Part shown: positions 7,954 to 16,315 of the stretch, piece after piece
Position numbering within the stretch: the stretch's first letter is position 1
Layout: every line of letters starts with the position of its first letter
Assembly: GCA_009841075.1 (NCBI GenBank)
Contig: VXMP01000037.1
Coordinates: 1-57,167 of the forward strand
Length of the DNA: 57,167 bases
Direction of reading: 5' to 3'
Source of the DNA: Acidimicrobiia bacterium
GTDB lineage: Bacteria; Actinomycetota; Acidimicrobiia; Spongiisociales; Spongiisociaceae
The notes under the pieces: model-generated
The model's input: the letters and a program-made list of their open reading frames with translations, nothing else
Database searches by the model: none
Told to the model about the DNA's origin: nothing
Made by a program: the position numbers and the translations under genes

Positions 7954-8312
7954 GGACGTTGACGTATAGGGATGCGGCTTGGGAGTTGTTAGATCAGGCG
8001 GTTGAGGAGGTGGAGGAGGGGGATTGTCGGCAGGCGTCTGAGAAGGGTTGGGGTGCGGTGGCGCAGATGGTGAAGGCGGTGGCCGAGAGCAGGGGTTGGC
8101 CACATGATACCCATACGGCACTGTTTAGAGTCATAGATGGTCTTGTTGAGGAGACAGACGATAATCTGATCTATAATTACTTTTTGGTAGCGAACTCTCT
8201 TCATCAGAACTTCTATGAGAACCAGATGGCATCACCGAATGTTGTTCGGGGTTTGGAACGAGTGGCTCGACTCTTAGGCCGATTGGATGCTCCAGATGTG
8301 TTGGGAGTTTAG
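7950..8312 (+). CDS. PaREP1/HEPN-like protein, copy 2
   Basis: This 120-residue paralog of the preceding gene is identical at roughly four of five positions by eye. It keeps the helical core AAWELLDQAVEEVEEGD and the SRGWPHDTH segment with the candidate Rx6H residues. Its ATG overlaps the TGA of copy 1 (ATGA), so the two are co-translated, and a heteromer is plausible. Changes cluster around residues 64-80 (DDNLIYNYFLVAN versus DDDWIYDDFMIAN). Its TAG stop overlaps the TAA of the convergent menA gene. The long near-identical DNA shows a direct tandem duplication. Function is not known. Confidence 0.7.
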   Translation: MRTLTYRDAAWELLDQAVEEVEEGDCRQASEKGWGAVAQMVKAVAESRGWPHDTHTALFRVIDGLVEETDDNLIYNYFLVANSLHQNFYENQMASPNVVRGLERVARLLGRLDAPDVLGV

Positions 8313-9202
8313 CCGAGGGCGGCACCCAAACCTAGGCCTACTCCCATCAGGAAGTGAAGCCGGGCGGTGTTTTCCAGTACCCGGATGAGAGCCGGGCCGT
8401 CGTCGGCGGAGGCCGAACGGACGGTTCGGATCAGCGGTATCGCCATAGGTGCCGACAACAGGGCCAGCCCGGTCCAGGGTGGGGTAAACCCCAGCGCTGC
8501 CCATATCGCCACCAAGCCGAAGGCCCCACCAATCAGGGCGGTATAGAGCAGACGGGTTCCGGGTCGTCCCAGCAGAACCGCCAGGGTTCGCTTGCCTACC
8601 GCGGCGTCGGTGTCGATGTCCCGCAGGTTGTTAACCACCAAAATTGCCGTGACCGTGAACCCGACCGGAAGAGCTAGCAACCAGGCCTCGGCCGGGCCGG
8701 TTCCGTCATGGGCGAAGCGGCTTCCCACCGTAGCCATCAGTCCGAAGAACACGAACACCGAAACCTCTCCCCAGCCTCGATAGCCGTAAGGGACAGGCCC
8801 TCCCGTGTAGGTGAGGGCGGCGATGATGGCTGCCACTCCCACCGCCAACAACCACCAAGTGGTGATAGCCGCTATATAAAAACCGCATATAGAGGCGATC
8901 CCGAGCGTCACCACCACCCCGATCCAGACCGAGCGGGCCGGAAGAAGCCCGGCGGCCACCACCCGGGTGGGCCCTATCCTGGAATCCGAGTCCGCTCCCC
9001 GGCGGGCATCGGAGGCGTCGTTGGCGAAGTTGACGGCCACCTGAAGTGCCAGTGCGCAAACCAGCGCCGCCGCCAGCGCATCTGCTCTGAACACCTGGTC
9101 GCCGATTGCCGATCCGGTGCCCACTATGACCGGCGCAATGGCCGCCCAGAGGGTTCGGGGTCGGGCAGCCAGCACCCACGGGTTGACAGATGGGTTGGTC
9201 AT
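8309..9202 (-). CDS. menA: 1,4-dihydroxy-2-naphthoate polyprenyltransferase (UbiA family)
   Basis: This is an integral membrane prenyltransferase that attaches a polyprenyl chain to 1,4-dihydroxy-2-naphthoate in menaquinone synthesis. The 297 residues contain about eight to nine hydrophobic segments. The first aspartate-rich motif is NFANDASDARRGADSD; the second is NNLRDIDTDAAVGKRTLAV. Both bind the Mg2+-diphosphate of the isoprenoid donor. The N-terminus PWVLAARPRTLWAAIAPV is typical of MenA. The start is ATG 9202, only 20 bases from the divergent arfB-like gene. No other men genes are visible in the window. Confidence 0.9.
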   Translation of the reverse strand: MTNPSVNPWVLAARPRTLWAAIAPVIVGTGSAIGDQVFRADALAAALVCALALQVAVNFANDASDARRGADSDSRIGPTRVVAAGLLPARSVWIGVVVTLGIASICGFYIAAITTWWLLAVGVAAIIAALTYTGGPVPYGYRGWGEVSVFVFFGLMATVGSRFAHDGTGPAEAWLLALPVGFTVTAILVVNNLRDIDTDAAVGKRTLAVLLGRPGTRLLYTALIGGAFGLVAIWAALGFTPPWTGLALLSAPMAIPLIRTVRSASADDGPALIRVLENTARLHFLMGVGLGLGAALG

Positions 9203-9222
9203 CCGGTTAGTTTGGTAGAAAT

Positions 9223-9672
9223 ATGGTCAAGAATTCCAATCATCCTCTCAAGCTCCGGCGGGGCCAGGTTATACCGGCCGCCGAGCTGCGATGGGATTTC
9301 GGCCCCTCTTCCGGTCCGGGCGGACAGCACGTCAACCGTTCCAACACCCGGGTCGGGCTTACCCTGTCGGTCATCAAATCCGCCGCATTTACCGATCAGG
9401 AGAAGGAGCGCATCGAGCGTCGCTTGGGTTCCAGGATGCGCTCGGGGACTCTTCGGGTGGTGGCCGACGATCACCGCTCCCAGTGGCGCAACCGCCAGGA
9501 TGCCCGCCGGCGGATGGCTGCCCTGCTTGATATGGCTCTCTCGCCCGAGCCTCCCGTCCGGCGGGCGACCCAACCGAGCCGGGCGGCCCGCCGCAACCGG
9601 ATGGAGGCCAAGCGCCGCCGCTCGGAGACCAAACGGCTGCGTCGCCCACCCGGCCGCAACGAAGACGACTAA
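9223..9672 (+). CDS. arfB: ArfB/YaeJ-like peptidyl-tRNA hydrolase, ribosome rescue factor
   Basis: This 149-residue release-factor-domain protein rescues stalled ribosomes by hydrolysing peptidyl-tRNA. SSGPGGQHVNRSNTRV carries the catalytic GGQ motif. The C-terminal tail is very rich in Arg and Lys (RRNRMEAKRRRSETKRLRR), matching the ArfB tail that enters the empty mRNA channel. There is no codon-recognition domain, unlike RF1 and RF2. ATG 9223 is used. Its TAA stop overlaps the stop of the convergent helicase gene by three bases. Confidence 0.88.
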   Translation: MVKNSNHPLKLRRGQVIPAAELRWDFGPSSGPGGQHVNRSNTRVGLTLSVIKSAAFTDQEKERIERRLGSRMRSGTLRVVADDHRSQWRNRQDARRRMAALLDMALSPEPPVRRATQPSRAARRNRMEAKRRRSETKRLRRPPGRNEDD

Positions 9673-12600
9673 CCAGGCGGGTCGAACCCCATCGAACAGA
9701 TCACCCGGGGTTCGCTTCGAGGTCGAGAGGGGTCCGGCAACCTACACAACATCTGCTCTTTGTAGAGGTCGACGATTCGGGCGGCCAGGCCGGATTGACT
9801 GTTCGACCGCAGCTCGATGGACAGAAGTTGGGCGGCCCGATCCATCAGTGGGAACCTACGCAGCTGCTCCAAGGCCTGGTCAAGGTCTTCCGGAGACACA
9901 TACAGCTCAAGTTGGGGCTGAGAGGAGTAATCCTTGAGCTTCTCATAGCAGCGCCCGCGGATGCCGATGGGGACGACCGCCGTCTTGTCAGGCGGAGAGG
10001 TTATCGGCCCCTCGAAGGCTTGGGCCACCAGCTCAAGATGGTCGGAACGAGGTGGGGCGGGAGGTGTCTCCGGCTCGCATCGGGTGATCCGCAGCGCCTC
10101 CTGAGGGCTGATCCGGCGGGCCTTCCCGTTTTCCGACACCACCACGAACGTGTCGGAGCCAGTAACGGTCTGGGTATGCACCACCACTCCCGAGAGAGCC
10201 CGAACCGTTTCTTCTTGCTCCGGGCGGAGGGTGGCGTAGACCACGTTGGGCAGATTCTCCACCTGCTTGGCCAGCTCCGGATGATCTTCTTCTGCCTGCC
10301 GCCAGATTTCGTAGGCCATCGAAGCCGGATCGACATCTTCGGAGGGAGCATGGTCCCATTCGGAGAGCTCGGTGAAAATACCCTTCACTGCTTCCTGTTC
10401 TTTGTCGTCTCCGAAGAACTGCTCATCCGAGCCCAGTAGGCGGGCGTTATCCCCCAGGCGGTCTCGGATGCGCTTGCGCAGGGTGATCTTTTCCTCCACC
10501 CGGTCGGCGGGCAGCAGGCTGTAGAGGAGCACCTTTTCGGATTGCTGGCCGATGCGGTCCACCCGTCCGGCCCGTTGCACCAGCTTGATGATGGCCCAGG
10601 GCAGGTCGTAGTTAACCACGATGCGGGCGTCCTGCAGGTTCTGCCCCTCGGAGAGCACATCGGTCGAGACCAGTACCTGTAGCTCCTCTTCTACCTCATC
10701 CAGCACGAACGGATGGGTGCCGGGGGAGAAGCGGCGGGCCAGCATGGTGGCGTTGCCATCCTGTCCGGTTACCCGGGCCACCCGTTCGATGTTCCGTTCC
10801 TCCAGAGCACGGGAGACGTAGTCGGCAGTGTCGCTATATTCGGTGAACACCAGCACCTTCTCGCCGGGATGGGTTTCCTGGATCAGTTTGACCAGGGTGT
10901 TGATCTTGCCGTCCTTAGTCTGGTCCCAGTTCCCGAAGCGTTCCAGCAGGCTGTCGATCACCCGAATGTCGTGGGCCAGGTCCTGGGCGAAACGACTGTC
11001 AAGATGTCGGGTGGGGAGCCATCTCAGCTTGCTGGGCGGCTTTTCCTGGAGCTTGCGATAGGCCTCGGCGGGTTGGTAGTCCACGCCGACGTTGTCGAAA
11101 TGGCCTCGAAACAAACCGTCGTCTTCGGTGCCCAGGTCCGAATCCCAGACCGCCTTCTGGATGTCGCCGATCGGCACCGGTAGGCCCGATTCCATGGCGT
11201 AAAGGGTGACCCGATCCCGCAGCTGATGCCGTTTCAGGGTTAGGAGAAAGGCCGGACCCGAGGAGGTGAGCCGCTTATACATCATGATCCGGTTGAAACC
11301 GGCTACCGATCCCCCGGCGAGCTTCAGGTCCTCCAGCAGTTTTTCTCCCTCTTGGTCGGCCGGTTCAGCATCGGTCAGGTAGTTGGCGAAGGAGTAGCGG
11401 GGACGCTTCAGATCCCTCACCTGGTCCAGAGTTTGATCCGACATCATCCGGGCGGCCGGATCATCGTCATCGATTATCCGTTCGATCGGGTGGGCCTCCC
11501 GTTCGGGGAAGTAGAAGCGGTCGCGGTTCCGTTTTCCGAAGGTGAGATATTTGCGTTCTTGCTCGTCTTCCTCGGCGTAGTTGTCCTCGATGAAGCGGCG
11601 GGTGCGGCGGACCATGAACTGCGACATCAGGGTCTGCCAGTCCTCCAGTTCCTCCGATCGTCGGAAGGCGGCCAGCGAGGAGGTCAACCCCTCACAAGCG
11701 ATGGCAAACGGATCCTCGCCCGCCTTTTCGATGGCCTTTTCGGGGCGTATCCCCAGGTCCTGGTGGTCGTTGAGGAACAGCGAAAGCTGGCTGTCCAGGT
11801 CTTCGAGGCTCTTGTTGTAGGGGGTGGCCGACAGCAGCAGCACCCGTGATTCGTTGTTCTGGATGTATTTGGTGAGGGCCTGATGATCCTTTCGTTTGGG
11901 ATTACGGAGGTTGTGGGATTCGTCCACGATCAGCAGCCGATGCCTGGGCTTGGACGTCAGCTCCCTGGTGACCATCGACAGCGAAAGCACTTCGCCGTGT
12001 AGTCGGTACCGGTGTCGGTAGTCCTCCCACATCGGAACCAGGTTCTTGGGGCATACGATCAGGGTTTCCCAGCCCTGATCCTCTTGGAGTAGGCGGGCGA
12101 TAGCGGTGGCCACCATGGTCTTGCCCAGGCCTACCACGTCTCCGATCATCGCCCCGCCCTTGTCGATCACGATGCGGGCGGCGATCTTGACGGCCGCTTC
12201 CTGGAACTTGAGCAGTTGATCGGCCATGGAGGTGGGCAGCCCGAAACTGATCAGCCCCTCCCGAGCCTCTCTGGACAGGTGATAGGCCATCTTCAGGTGG
12301 ATCAGATAGGGGGGTAGCGGCTCTTCGCCCGCCCAGGAACGGTCCAAAATCTCGACCAGCTCCGGGTTGGCCTCCAGGGTGAACCGATCGCTCCAGAGCT
12401 TCTCGAACCAGTCGGCCAGGAGTTGGGTGGAGGTGATGTCGGTGACGTCCACGTTCAGCTCGCCTTTTTCGCGCAGGCCCGCTCCGGTGAGGTTGGATGA
12501 ACCCACATATCCGATGCGGGGTACCGGCTGGTCATCACGGTGGGCCAGGTAGAGCTTGGCGTGCAGGCGATGGGCCAGGCACATGCGCAGGTCCACCTCA

Positions 12601-12989
12601 CCTCGCTCGATCTGGCATTTCAGCAGCCGCAGCTGGTTTTCGTCAGATGGAGTGGGGATGCCCACCTCCAGTTGGGCACGGAACTCGGCCAGTGCCTCTT
12701 GCATGGCTTCCGAGACTGCGGCCCCGTCGACCGGAGGGGAAGGTCGGGTGCGCAGCAGGCGGCGCATCTCCCGTTGGGGATCCTCGGTACTTCCCACCAG
12801 CACACGGGCCTTGGTCCCGTCTTCTGCACCGGGCAGAGCAGATACAGAGTCTGAAATCAAGCCCCAACCCCGCAGGTTGAAATAACCCACCGCCGAGTCC
12901 AGGCTCCGTGAGGACCGGAGGGTCTGGAGCAGGGAGGCCTCCATCTGGTTGTCGGTGCCTTCAGACAGGTTGTCGAGGATGCGCGGCAT
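9669..12989 (-). CDS. SNF2-type helicase with N-terminal phospholipase-D-like domain
   Basis: This 1,106-residue protein joins a phospholipase-D-like N-terminal domain to a superfamily-2 (SNF2/HepA-like) helicase. In the N-domain, H143 and K145 (LHAKLYL) with S164/N166 (GSSNLTG) form one HKD-type half-site, usually nuclease-related. The helicase shows Walker A GLGKT (287-291), DESH (356-359), SATPYNKS (motif III), VLVFTEYSDTADYV (motif IV) and LVQRAGRVDRIGQ (motif VI). The C-terminal ~250 residues are not recognised. It starts six bases after the stop of the upstream methyltransferase, so the two form an operon. SNF2 helicase plus N6-adenine methyltransferase pairs are typical of phage-defence islands (for example DrmD/DrmMI in class 1 DISARM); other DISARM genes are absent here. 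Confidence 0.85.
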   Translation of the reverse strand: MPRILDNLSEGTDNQMEASLLQTLRSSRSLDSAVGYFNLRGWGLISDSVSALPGAEDGTKARVLVGSTEDPQREMRRLLRTRPSPPVDGAAVSEAMQEALAEFRAQLEVGIPTPSDENQLRLLKCQIERGEVDLRMCLAHRLHAKLYLAHRDDQPVPRIGYVGSSNLTGAGLREKGELNVDVTDITSTQLLADWFEKLWSDRFTLEANPELVEILDRSWAGEEPLPPYLIHLKMAYHLSREAREGLISFGLPTSMADQLLKFQEAAVKIAARIVIDKGGAMIGDVVGLGKTMVATAIARLLQEDQGWETLIVCPKNLVPMWEDYRHRYRLHGEVLSLSMVTRELTSKPRHRLLIVDESHNLRNPKRKDHQALTKYIQNNESRVLLLSATPYNKSLEDLDSQLSLFLNDHQDLGIRPEKAIEKAGEDPFAIACEGLTSSLAAFRRSEELEDWQTLMSQFMVRRTRRFIEDNYAEEDEQERKYLTFGKRNRDRFYFPEREAHPIERIIDDDDPAARMMSDQTLDQVRDLKRPRYSFANYLTDAEPADQEGEKLLEDLKLAGGSVAGFNRIMMYKRLTSSGPAFLLTLKRHQLRDRVTLYAMESGLPVPIGDIQKAVWDSDLGTEDDGLFRGHFDNVGVDYQPAEAYRKLQEKPPSKLRWLPTRHLDSRFAQDLAHDIRVIDSLLERFGNWDQTKDGKINTLVKLIQETHPGEKVLVFTEYSDTADYVSRALEERNIERVARVTGQDGNATMLARRFSPGTHPFVLDEVEEELQVLVSTDVLSEGQNLQDARIVVNYDLPWAIIKLVQRAGRVDRIGQQSEKVLLYSLLPADRVEEKITLRKRIRDRLGDNARLLGSDEQFFGDDKEQEAVKGIFTELSEWDHAPSEDVDPASMAYEIWRQAEEDHPELAKQVENLPNVVYATLRPEQEETVRALSGVVVHTQTVTGSDTFVVVSENGKARRISPQEALRITRCEPETPPAPPRSDHLELVAQAFEGPITSPPDKTAVVPIGIRGRCYEKLKDYSSQPQLELYVSPEDLDQALEQLRRFPLMDRAAQLLSIELRSNSQSGLAARIVDLYKEQMLCRLPDPSRPRSEPRVICSMGFDPPG

Positions 12990-12995
12990 CAGGGC

Positions 12996-14609
12996 TTATC
13001 CGCGGTTTCCGAAGGTCATGCGATCCCGCAGGTTGCCCGCCGCCTCATATTCCTCACGGGTGAGCCCCCAGGCCTGGGCCAGCAACCAATCCGCCTCGTC
13101 GGTGATGTAACGGAGCGGGCGCATGTTGTAGATACCCACCCTTTGGCCGGCGTTCAACTGCCAGATCAGATGATTGGGCATCTCGGTTTTCAGAAGTTCT
13201 GCCAGCTCCAGAATCCGATTTACTAGACTGACGAGTTCCATGTCAGACGGGGGGCTGGTAGCCAGACGTTCAATGTCACACGGGACTGCGGCTAGCACAG
13301 TCGGTGTGACATTGAACTCGTCACCGTAAATCAACCACCAGAGGTAGGCCCACCGTCCGGCCAGCACCATAAGGGCAATATCACGGTGGGTTGGTTGACT
13401 GAAATAAAAGCAGCCGAGATTAGGCGCAATGGGATTACCGGATTGGTCCAATACGGGTGGCGGGGTCTCATACACACCCAGCATGAAGTATCCAACCTTT
13501 CTGAATACAAGTTGGAATTCAGAACGGGAGATGATGCTGCTTCTAATGGGCTCGGCCTCTCTCACCAGTCGGTCAAACACATCAGATAAAGCCGAATCAA
13601 TAAACGGCCACTGGTAACTATTACAGCTATAGAACAAACTAATAGATGGTTTGGTATATTCCAACGAGTCGAACAGTCTCGTAAATCCTTGCTTATTCCA
13701 CCTCATTAATCGGGTGGTATGCAGACCGATACTCGAGTTGCCGGCCGATAGAAGAATCGTATTCCTTACCTTGGCGGACCCGGCAAAAAGGCTGTCGGGG
13801 CCTCGGGCGTAGGAGGAAATCCATAAAGCCGGGAAACGATTCTCCAGATAATGTCTGGCAGTCAAATACCGTGTGCTGAAACAGAGGTTGTGCATAACGA
13901 TCATGGCCATCCGACCCTGAGGGTTCAACAGGTTGGAAGCTCTTTCCACACACAACGCGTAGATGTTGGGGCATTTTTCGGTTTGATAGCCCATCCACCG
14001 GTATTCGGTAACGTTCCCTTTGTTGATATACGGTGGATTGCCGACTACCACGTCAAAGCCGCCTTGTTGCCAGACGGAGGGAAACTCGGCGAACCAGTGG
14101 AAGGGAGAATGCGATTTCTTCCAGTCATCGAAGGGCTGTGTTTCGGTACGCATCTTGTGTAGCGCGGCATCTGCCTGGTAGGTGGCGGCTTTTATCTGGG
14201 CTACCAGGCGCTGTTTACCGGCTACCTTTTCCGCGCCGGTTTGGGATATCTGGGCCTGGGCGAAGATTTCGTAGTCTGCGGCAGCCTGATTAGCGGCTTG
14301 CTCTGCTGCAAGAAGCCCTTCATGGGCCAGTAGAGAACTCTCAAATCGGCGGCGGGCGTCTTCCATATCGGCGATACCAACCAGTAGGTTGCCGGTTTTG
14401 ATGTTGAAGTCCAGGTCGGGGAGGGGTTCGATCTGGGAAACGTCTTCGAGCTGGGCGACCAACTTCAGGAACAGCCGGAGTCGGGCGATCTCCACCGCCT
14501 CGCCCATCAGGTCCAGACCGTATAGGTTGTTAAGACAGAGGGTTTTCAGCAGCCAATAGCGCTGGTTGGGGTGCTCTTGGGCCTCATCCAGGAATGCCGG
14601 CGGACCAAA
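12996..14609 (-). CDS. Eco57I-like N6-adenine DNA methyltransferase, C-terminal half (out of frame with N-half)
   Basis: This stretch encodes the last 537 residues of the methyltransferase whose N-terminal half is the next entry. It continues directly from the (CT)8 tract in a different frame and has no convincing start codon of its own. It carries the second catalytic motif, NPPYINKG (residues 728-731 of the reconstructed protein), which positions the target adenine. It also carries LCLNNLYGLDLMGEAVEIAR, the motif downstream of the SAM site, and a C-terminal target-recognition-like region. Removing one dinucleotide unit fuses it to the N-half to give 1,074 residues. As sequenced, catalysis would be lost because motif I and NPPY lie on separate polypeptides. 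Phase variation, recent decay or a sequencing error could explain this. Confidence 0.8.
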   Translation of the reverse strand, partial: FGPPAFLDEAQEHPNQRYWLLKTLCLNNLYGLDLMGEAVEIARLRLFLKLVAQLEDVSQIEPLPDLDFNIKTGNLLVGIADMEDARRRFESSLLAHEGLLAAEQAANQAAADYEIFAQAQISQTGAEKVAGKQRLVAQIKAATYQADAALHKMRTETQPFDDWKKSHSPFHWFAEFPSVWQQGGFDVVVGNPPYINKGNVTEYRWMGYQTEKCPNIYALCVERASNLLNPQGRMAMIVMHNLCFSTRYLTARHYLENRFPALWISSYARGPDSLFAGSAKVRNTILLSAGNSSIGLHTTRLMRWNKQGFTRLFDSLEYTKPSISLFYSCNSYQWPFIDSALSDVFDRLVREAEPIRSSIISRSEFQLVFRKVGYFMLGVYETPPPVLDQSGNPIAPNLGCFYFSQPTHRDIALMVLAGRWAYLWWLIYGDEFNVTPTVLAAVPCDIERLATSPPSDMELVSLVNRILELAELLKTEMPNHLIWQLNAGQRVGIYNMRPLRYITDEADWLLAQAWGLTREEYEAAGNLRDRMTFGNRG

Positions 14610-16222
14610 CTCTCTCTCTCTCTCTCGGAGATCTCTTCGGCTCGTTCGTATAGGGCGGTGTACATCGGTTCGAGCACGTCCAGGGCGGAGAGCAGGAACG
14701 CTCCCGATCCGCAGGTCGGGTCGCATACCTTTAGATCGCGCAGCACCTCGAACGCCACCGAACACTCGTCTGACCGCATCTGGCTGAAGTAGTCCTCCAT
14801 CAGGCCCACCAAATCCAGGTTGGCGGTGACCGCTTCATCAATGGTGGTCACCCCGCCGCCGTCCACCTCGGCCACCAGCTTGTGATAGCGCTCACGCCGG
14901 TGGGTCACATCGCACCAGCGTTCTCCAGGCAGGGCCAGGTCCAAGCCCTCGTCCGGGTAGGCGCTGGGCGGCAGGTCCCCCTCCGGTAGATCCCGGTCGA
15001 TCCCGTAGCCCAGGCTGTCGTGCAGGTATTGGTCGCCGGACCCTGGCAGCAGGATGCACGGGTCCTCCAAACCGGCCTCCACCATCCGGTCTACCACCGC
15101 CGGGATGATGGTGTAGGTGGTCATGTAGCCGGTGACATCCGGCTTGGTGTAGTAGGCACCTTTTTCTTTCTGGCCCTTTTCGGTGAAGTTGATGTACTGC
15201 TCGAAGATGAACCCCAAAATGTCCGGATTGATCTCGTTGTCCCTTCCGGAGGGGCGTTCGTCAAGATGCCAGCGCCAATCGTCGAAGAAACGGAAAATCT
15301 CCTCGAACACCGAGTCGCAGATCTGGATGTCATAGGTGCTCTCCAGGTGATGCTCTTCGAAAATGCCGCCGTCCACGTAGGGCACCTCCCCGATGATTTC
15401 GGCAATGCGAGGGTCGGACCAGTTTCGGACCGCGAGCGGAGCACCCAGGCCCTCATGGAACAACGGCAGCAGATACTCGCGGAAGAAGGCGTAGAACTCG
15501 TCCGGCCCGAAGGCTTCCCTCACCCTTTGCAATCCGGTTCCCAGGTAATGAAGGTCGCCGTTCATAAAACCCTTGCGCTGGATGAAATAGATGAACATGA
15601 GCCGGTTCAACAGGATGGAGGCATACCAGCGACGGTCGCGATCTTGCTGATCGGGAATGCCCTTGATCCGTTCGGTGAGCGACCGGTGATACTTCTGGAA
15701 CTCCTGGTAGAAGCGCTTGGTCACCCGGTCGACGTTGAACGACCGCCGCACCCTTTCCAGCACCTGCGGGCCGGTCAAGGATTGATGGTCTTTCAGGTCG
15801 AACCTGATCCCCTCCAGCCTCTGCAACAGGGCGTCGTTGGTACTCCCTCGTCGATAGTGGTGGTCAACCAGTCTCCAGCCCGATCCGGAGGGACGTTGCT
15901 CGGGCCAAAGCCATAGCTGTTCTGCTCCGGTATCGAATATCAGCAGCTGGTCGGATGCTCTTTGGCGTAGCTGCCTGGTTATTCGCCTCTGCCGGGCTCG
16001 GATCGGAATCTGCGCGCACTGAACCGCCCACACCATCACCCCTCGAAGCTCGGCCTCCCCACAGGCGAACAGGATTTCGGTGGGTTCCTCCTCGTCCGAC
16101 TCCAATTCGACCTGCCGTGAATCATCGGGCGGGTTGTCCCAGCCCAGCAGACGGAACAGAGCACCGAAATCGCCCTGGTCCAGATAGTGGCGAAAGTCTC
16201 CGTTGAGAGATGGTCTGGTCAT
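14546..16222 (-). CDS. Eco57I-like N6-adenine DNA methyltransferase, N-terminal half (frameshifted at (CT)8)
   Basis: The frame encodes 558 residues from ATG 16222. Residues 1-537 belong to a large class-I N6-adenine methyltransferase of the Eco57I/PglX type; the last 21 residues are read out of frame after the repeat. The SAM-binding motif I is DPTCGSGAFLL at residues 501-511. KGAYYTKPDVTGYM around residue 350 is the conserved segment found ahead of motif I in these enzymes. Further residues to about 330 are a helical N-terminal region without a clear nuclease motif. The gene is first in an operon with the helicase. Upstream is a 93-base gap to the EamA gene; no strong ribosome-binding site is visible there. 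Confidence 0.82.
   Translation of the reverse strand: MTRPSLNGDFRHYLDQGDFGALFRLLGWDNPPDDSRQVELESDEEEPTEILFACGEAELRGVMVWAVQCAQIPIRARQRRITRQLRQRASDQLLIFDTGAEQLWLWPEQRPSGSGWRLVDHHYRRGSTNDALLQRLEGIRFDLKDHQSLTGPQVLERVRRSFNVDRVTKRFYQEFQKYHRSLTERIKGIPDQQDRDRRWYASILLNRLMFIYFIQRKGFMNGDLHYLGTGLQRVREAFGPDEFYAFFREYLLPLFHEGLGAPLAVRNWSDPRIAEIIGEVPYVDGGIFEEHHLESTYDIQICDSVFEEIFRFFDDWRWHLDERPSGRDNEINPDILGFIFEQYINFTEKGQKEKGAYYTKPDVTGYMTTYTIIPAVVDRMVEAGLEDPCILLPGSGDQYLHDSLGYGIDRDLPEGDLPPSAYPDEGLDLALPGERWCDVTHRRERYHKLVAEVDGGGVTTIDEAVTANLDLVGLMEDYFSQMRSDECSVAFEVLRDLKVCDPTCGSGAFLLSALDVLEPMYTALYERAEEISERERESLVRRHSWMRPKSTPTSAIGC
14610..14626. repeat. (CT)8 dinucleotide tract inside the methyltransferase gene
   Basis: Seventeen bases of perfect CT repeat (GA on the coding strand) lie within the codons for ERERE. 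The frame changes exactly here: the upstream frame reads on into SLVRRHSW and then a stop, while the downstream frame begins FGPPAFLDEAQ. Losing one unit (two bases), or gaining two, restores the frame. Dinucleotide tracts in coding sequence are classic sites of slipped-strand mispairing. Confidence 0.9.
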
Positions 16223-16315
16223 TTGGCAAGCACTCTACCGAGCGGGTCGGACATTTTTCGAATTCTTGGGAGCAAGGGGTAGGGCAGTTGTCCGAGCAGT
16301 AGTGGTGACGGTGGT

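Noticed and set aside
8708-9937. 409-residue plus-strand frame across menA and arfB
   Set aside because: It is antisense to the clear MenA motifs and overlaps the ArfB GGQ gene in another frame; composition is Pro/Arg/His-rich as expected for a shadow.
14546-14765. Reading the methyltransferase as two independent overlapping genes
   Set aside because: The two frames overlap, but the downstream frame has no ribosome-binding site, its first residues do not belong to the fold, and catalytic motif I and NPPY of one enzyme are divided between them. A frameshift in one gene explains all of this.
15020-15916. 298-residue plus-strand frame opposite the methyltransferase
   Set aside because: Antisense to the conserved methyltransferase N-half, with no motif.
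9669-16222. Complete DISARM or BREX locus
   Set aside because: Only methyltransferase and helicase are present; drmA, drmB, drmC, pglZ, brxC and brxL are not found within the flanking genes.
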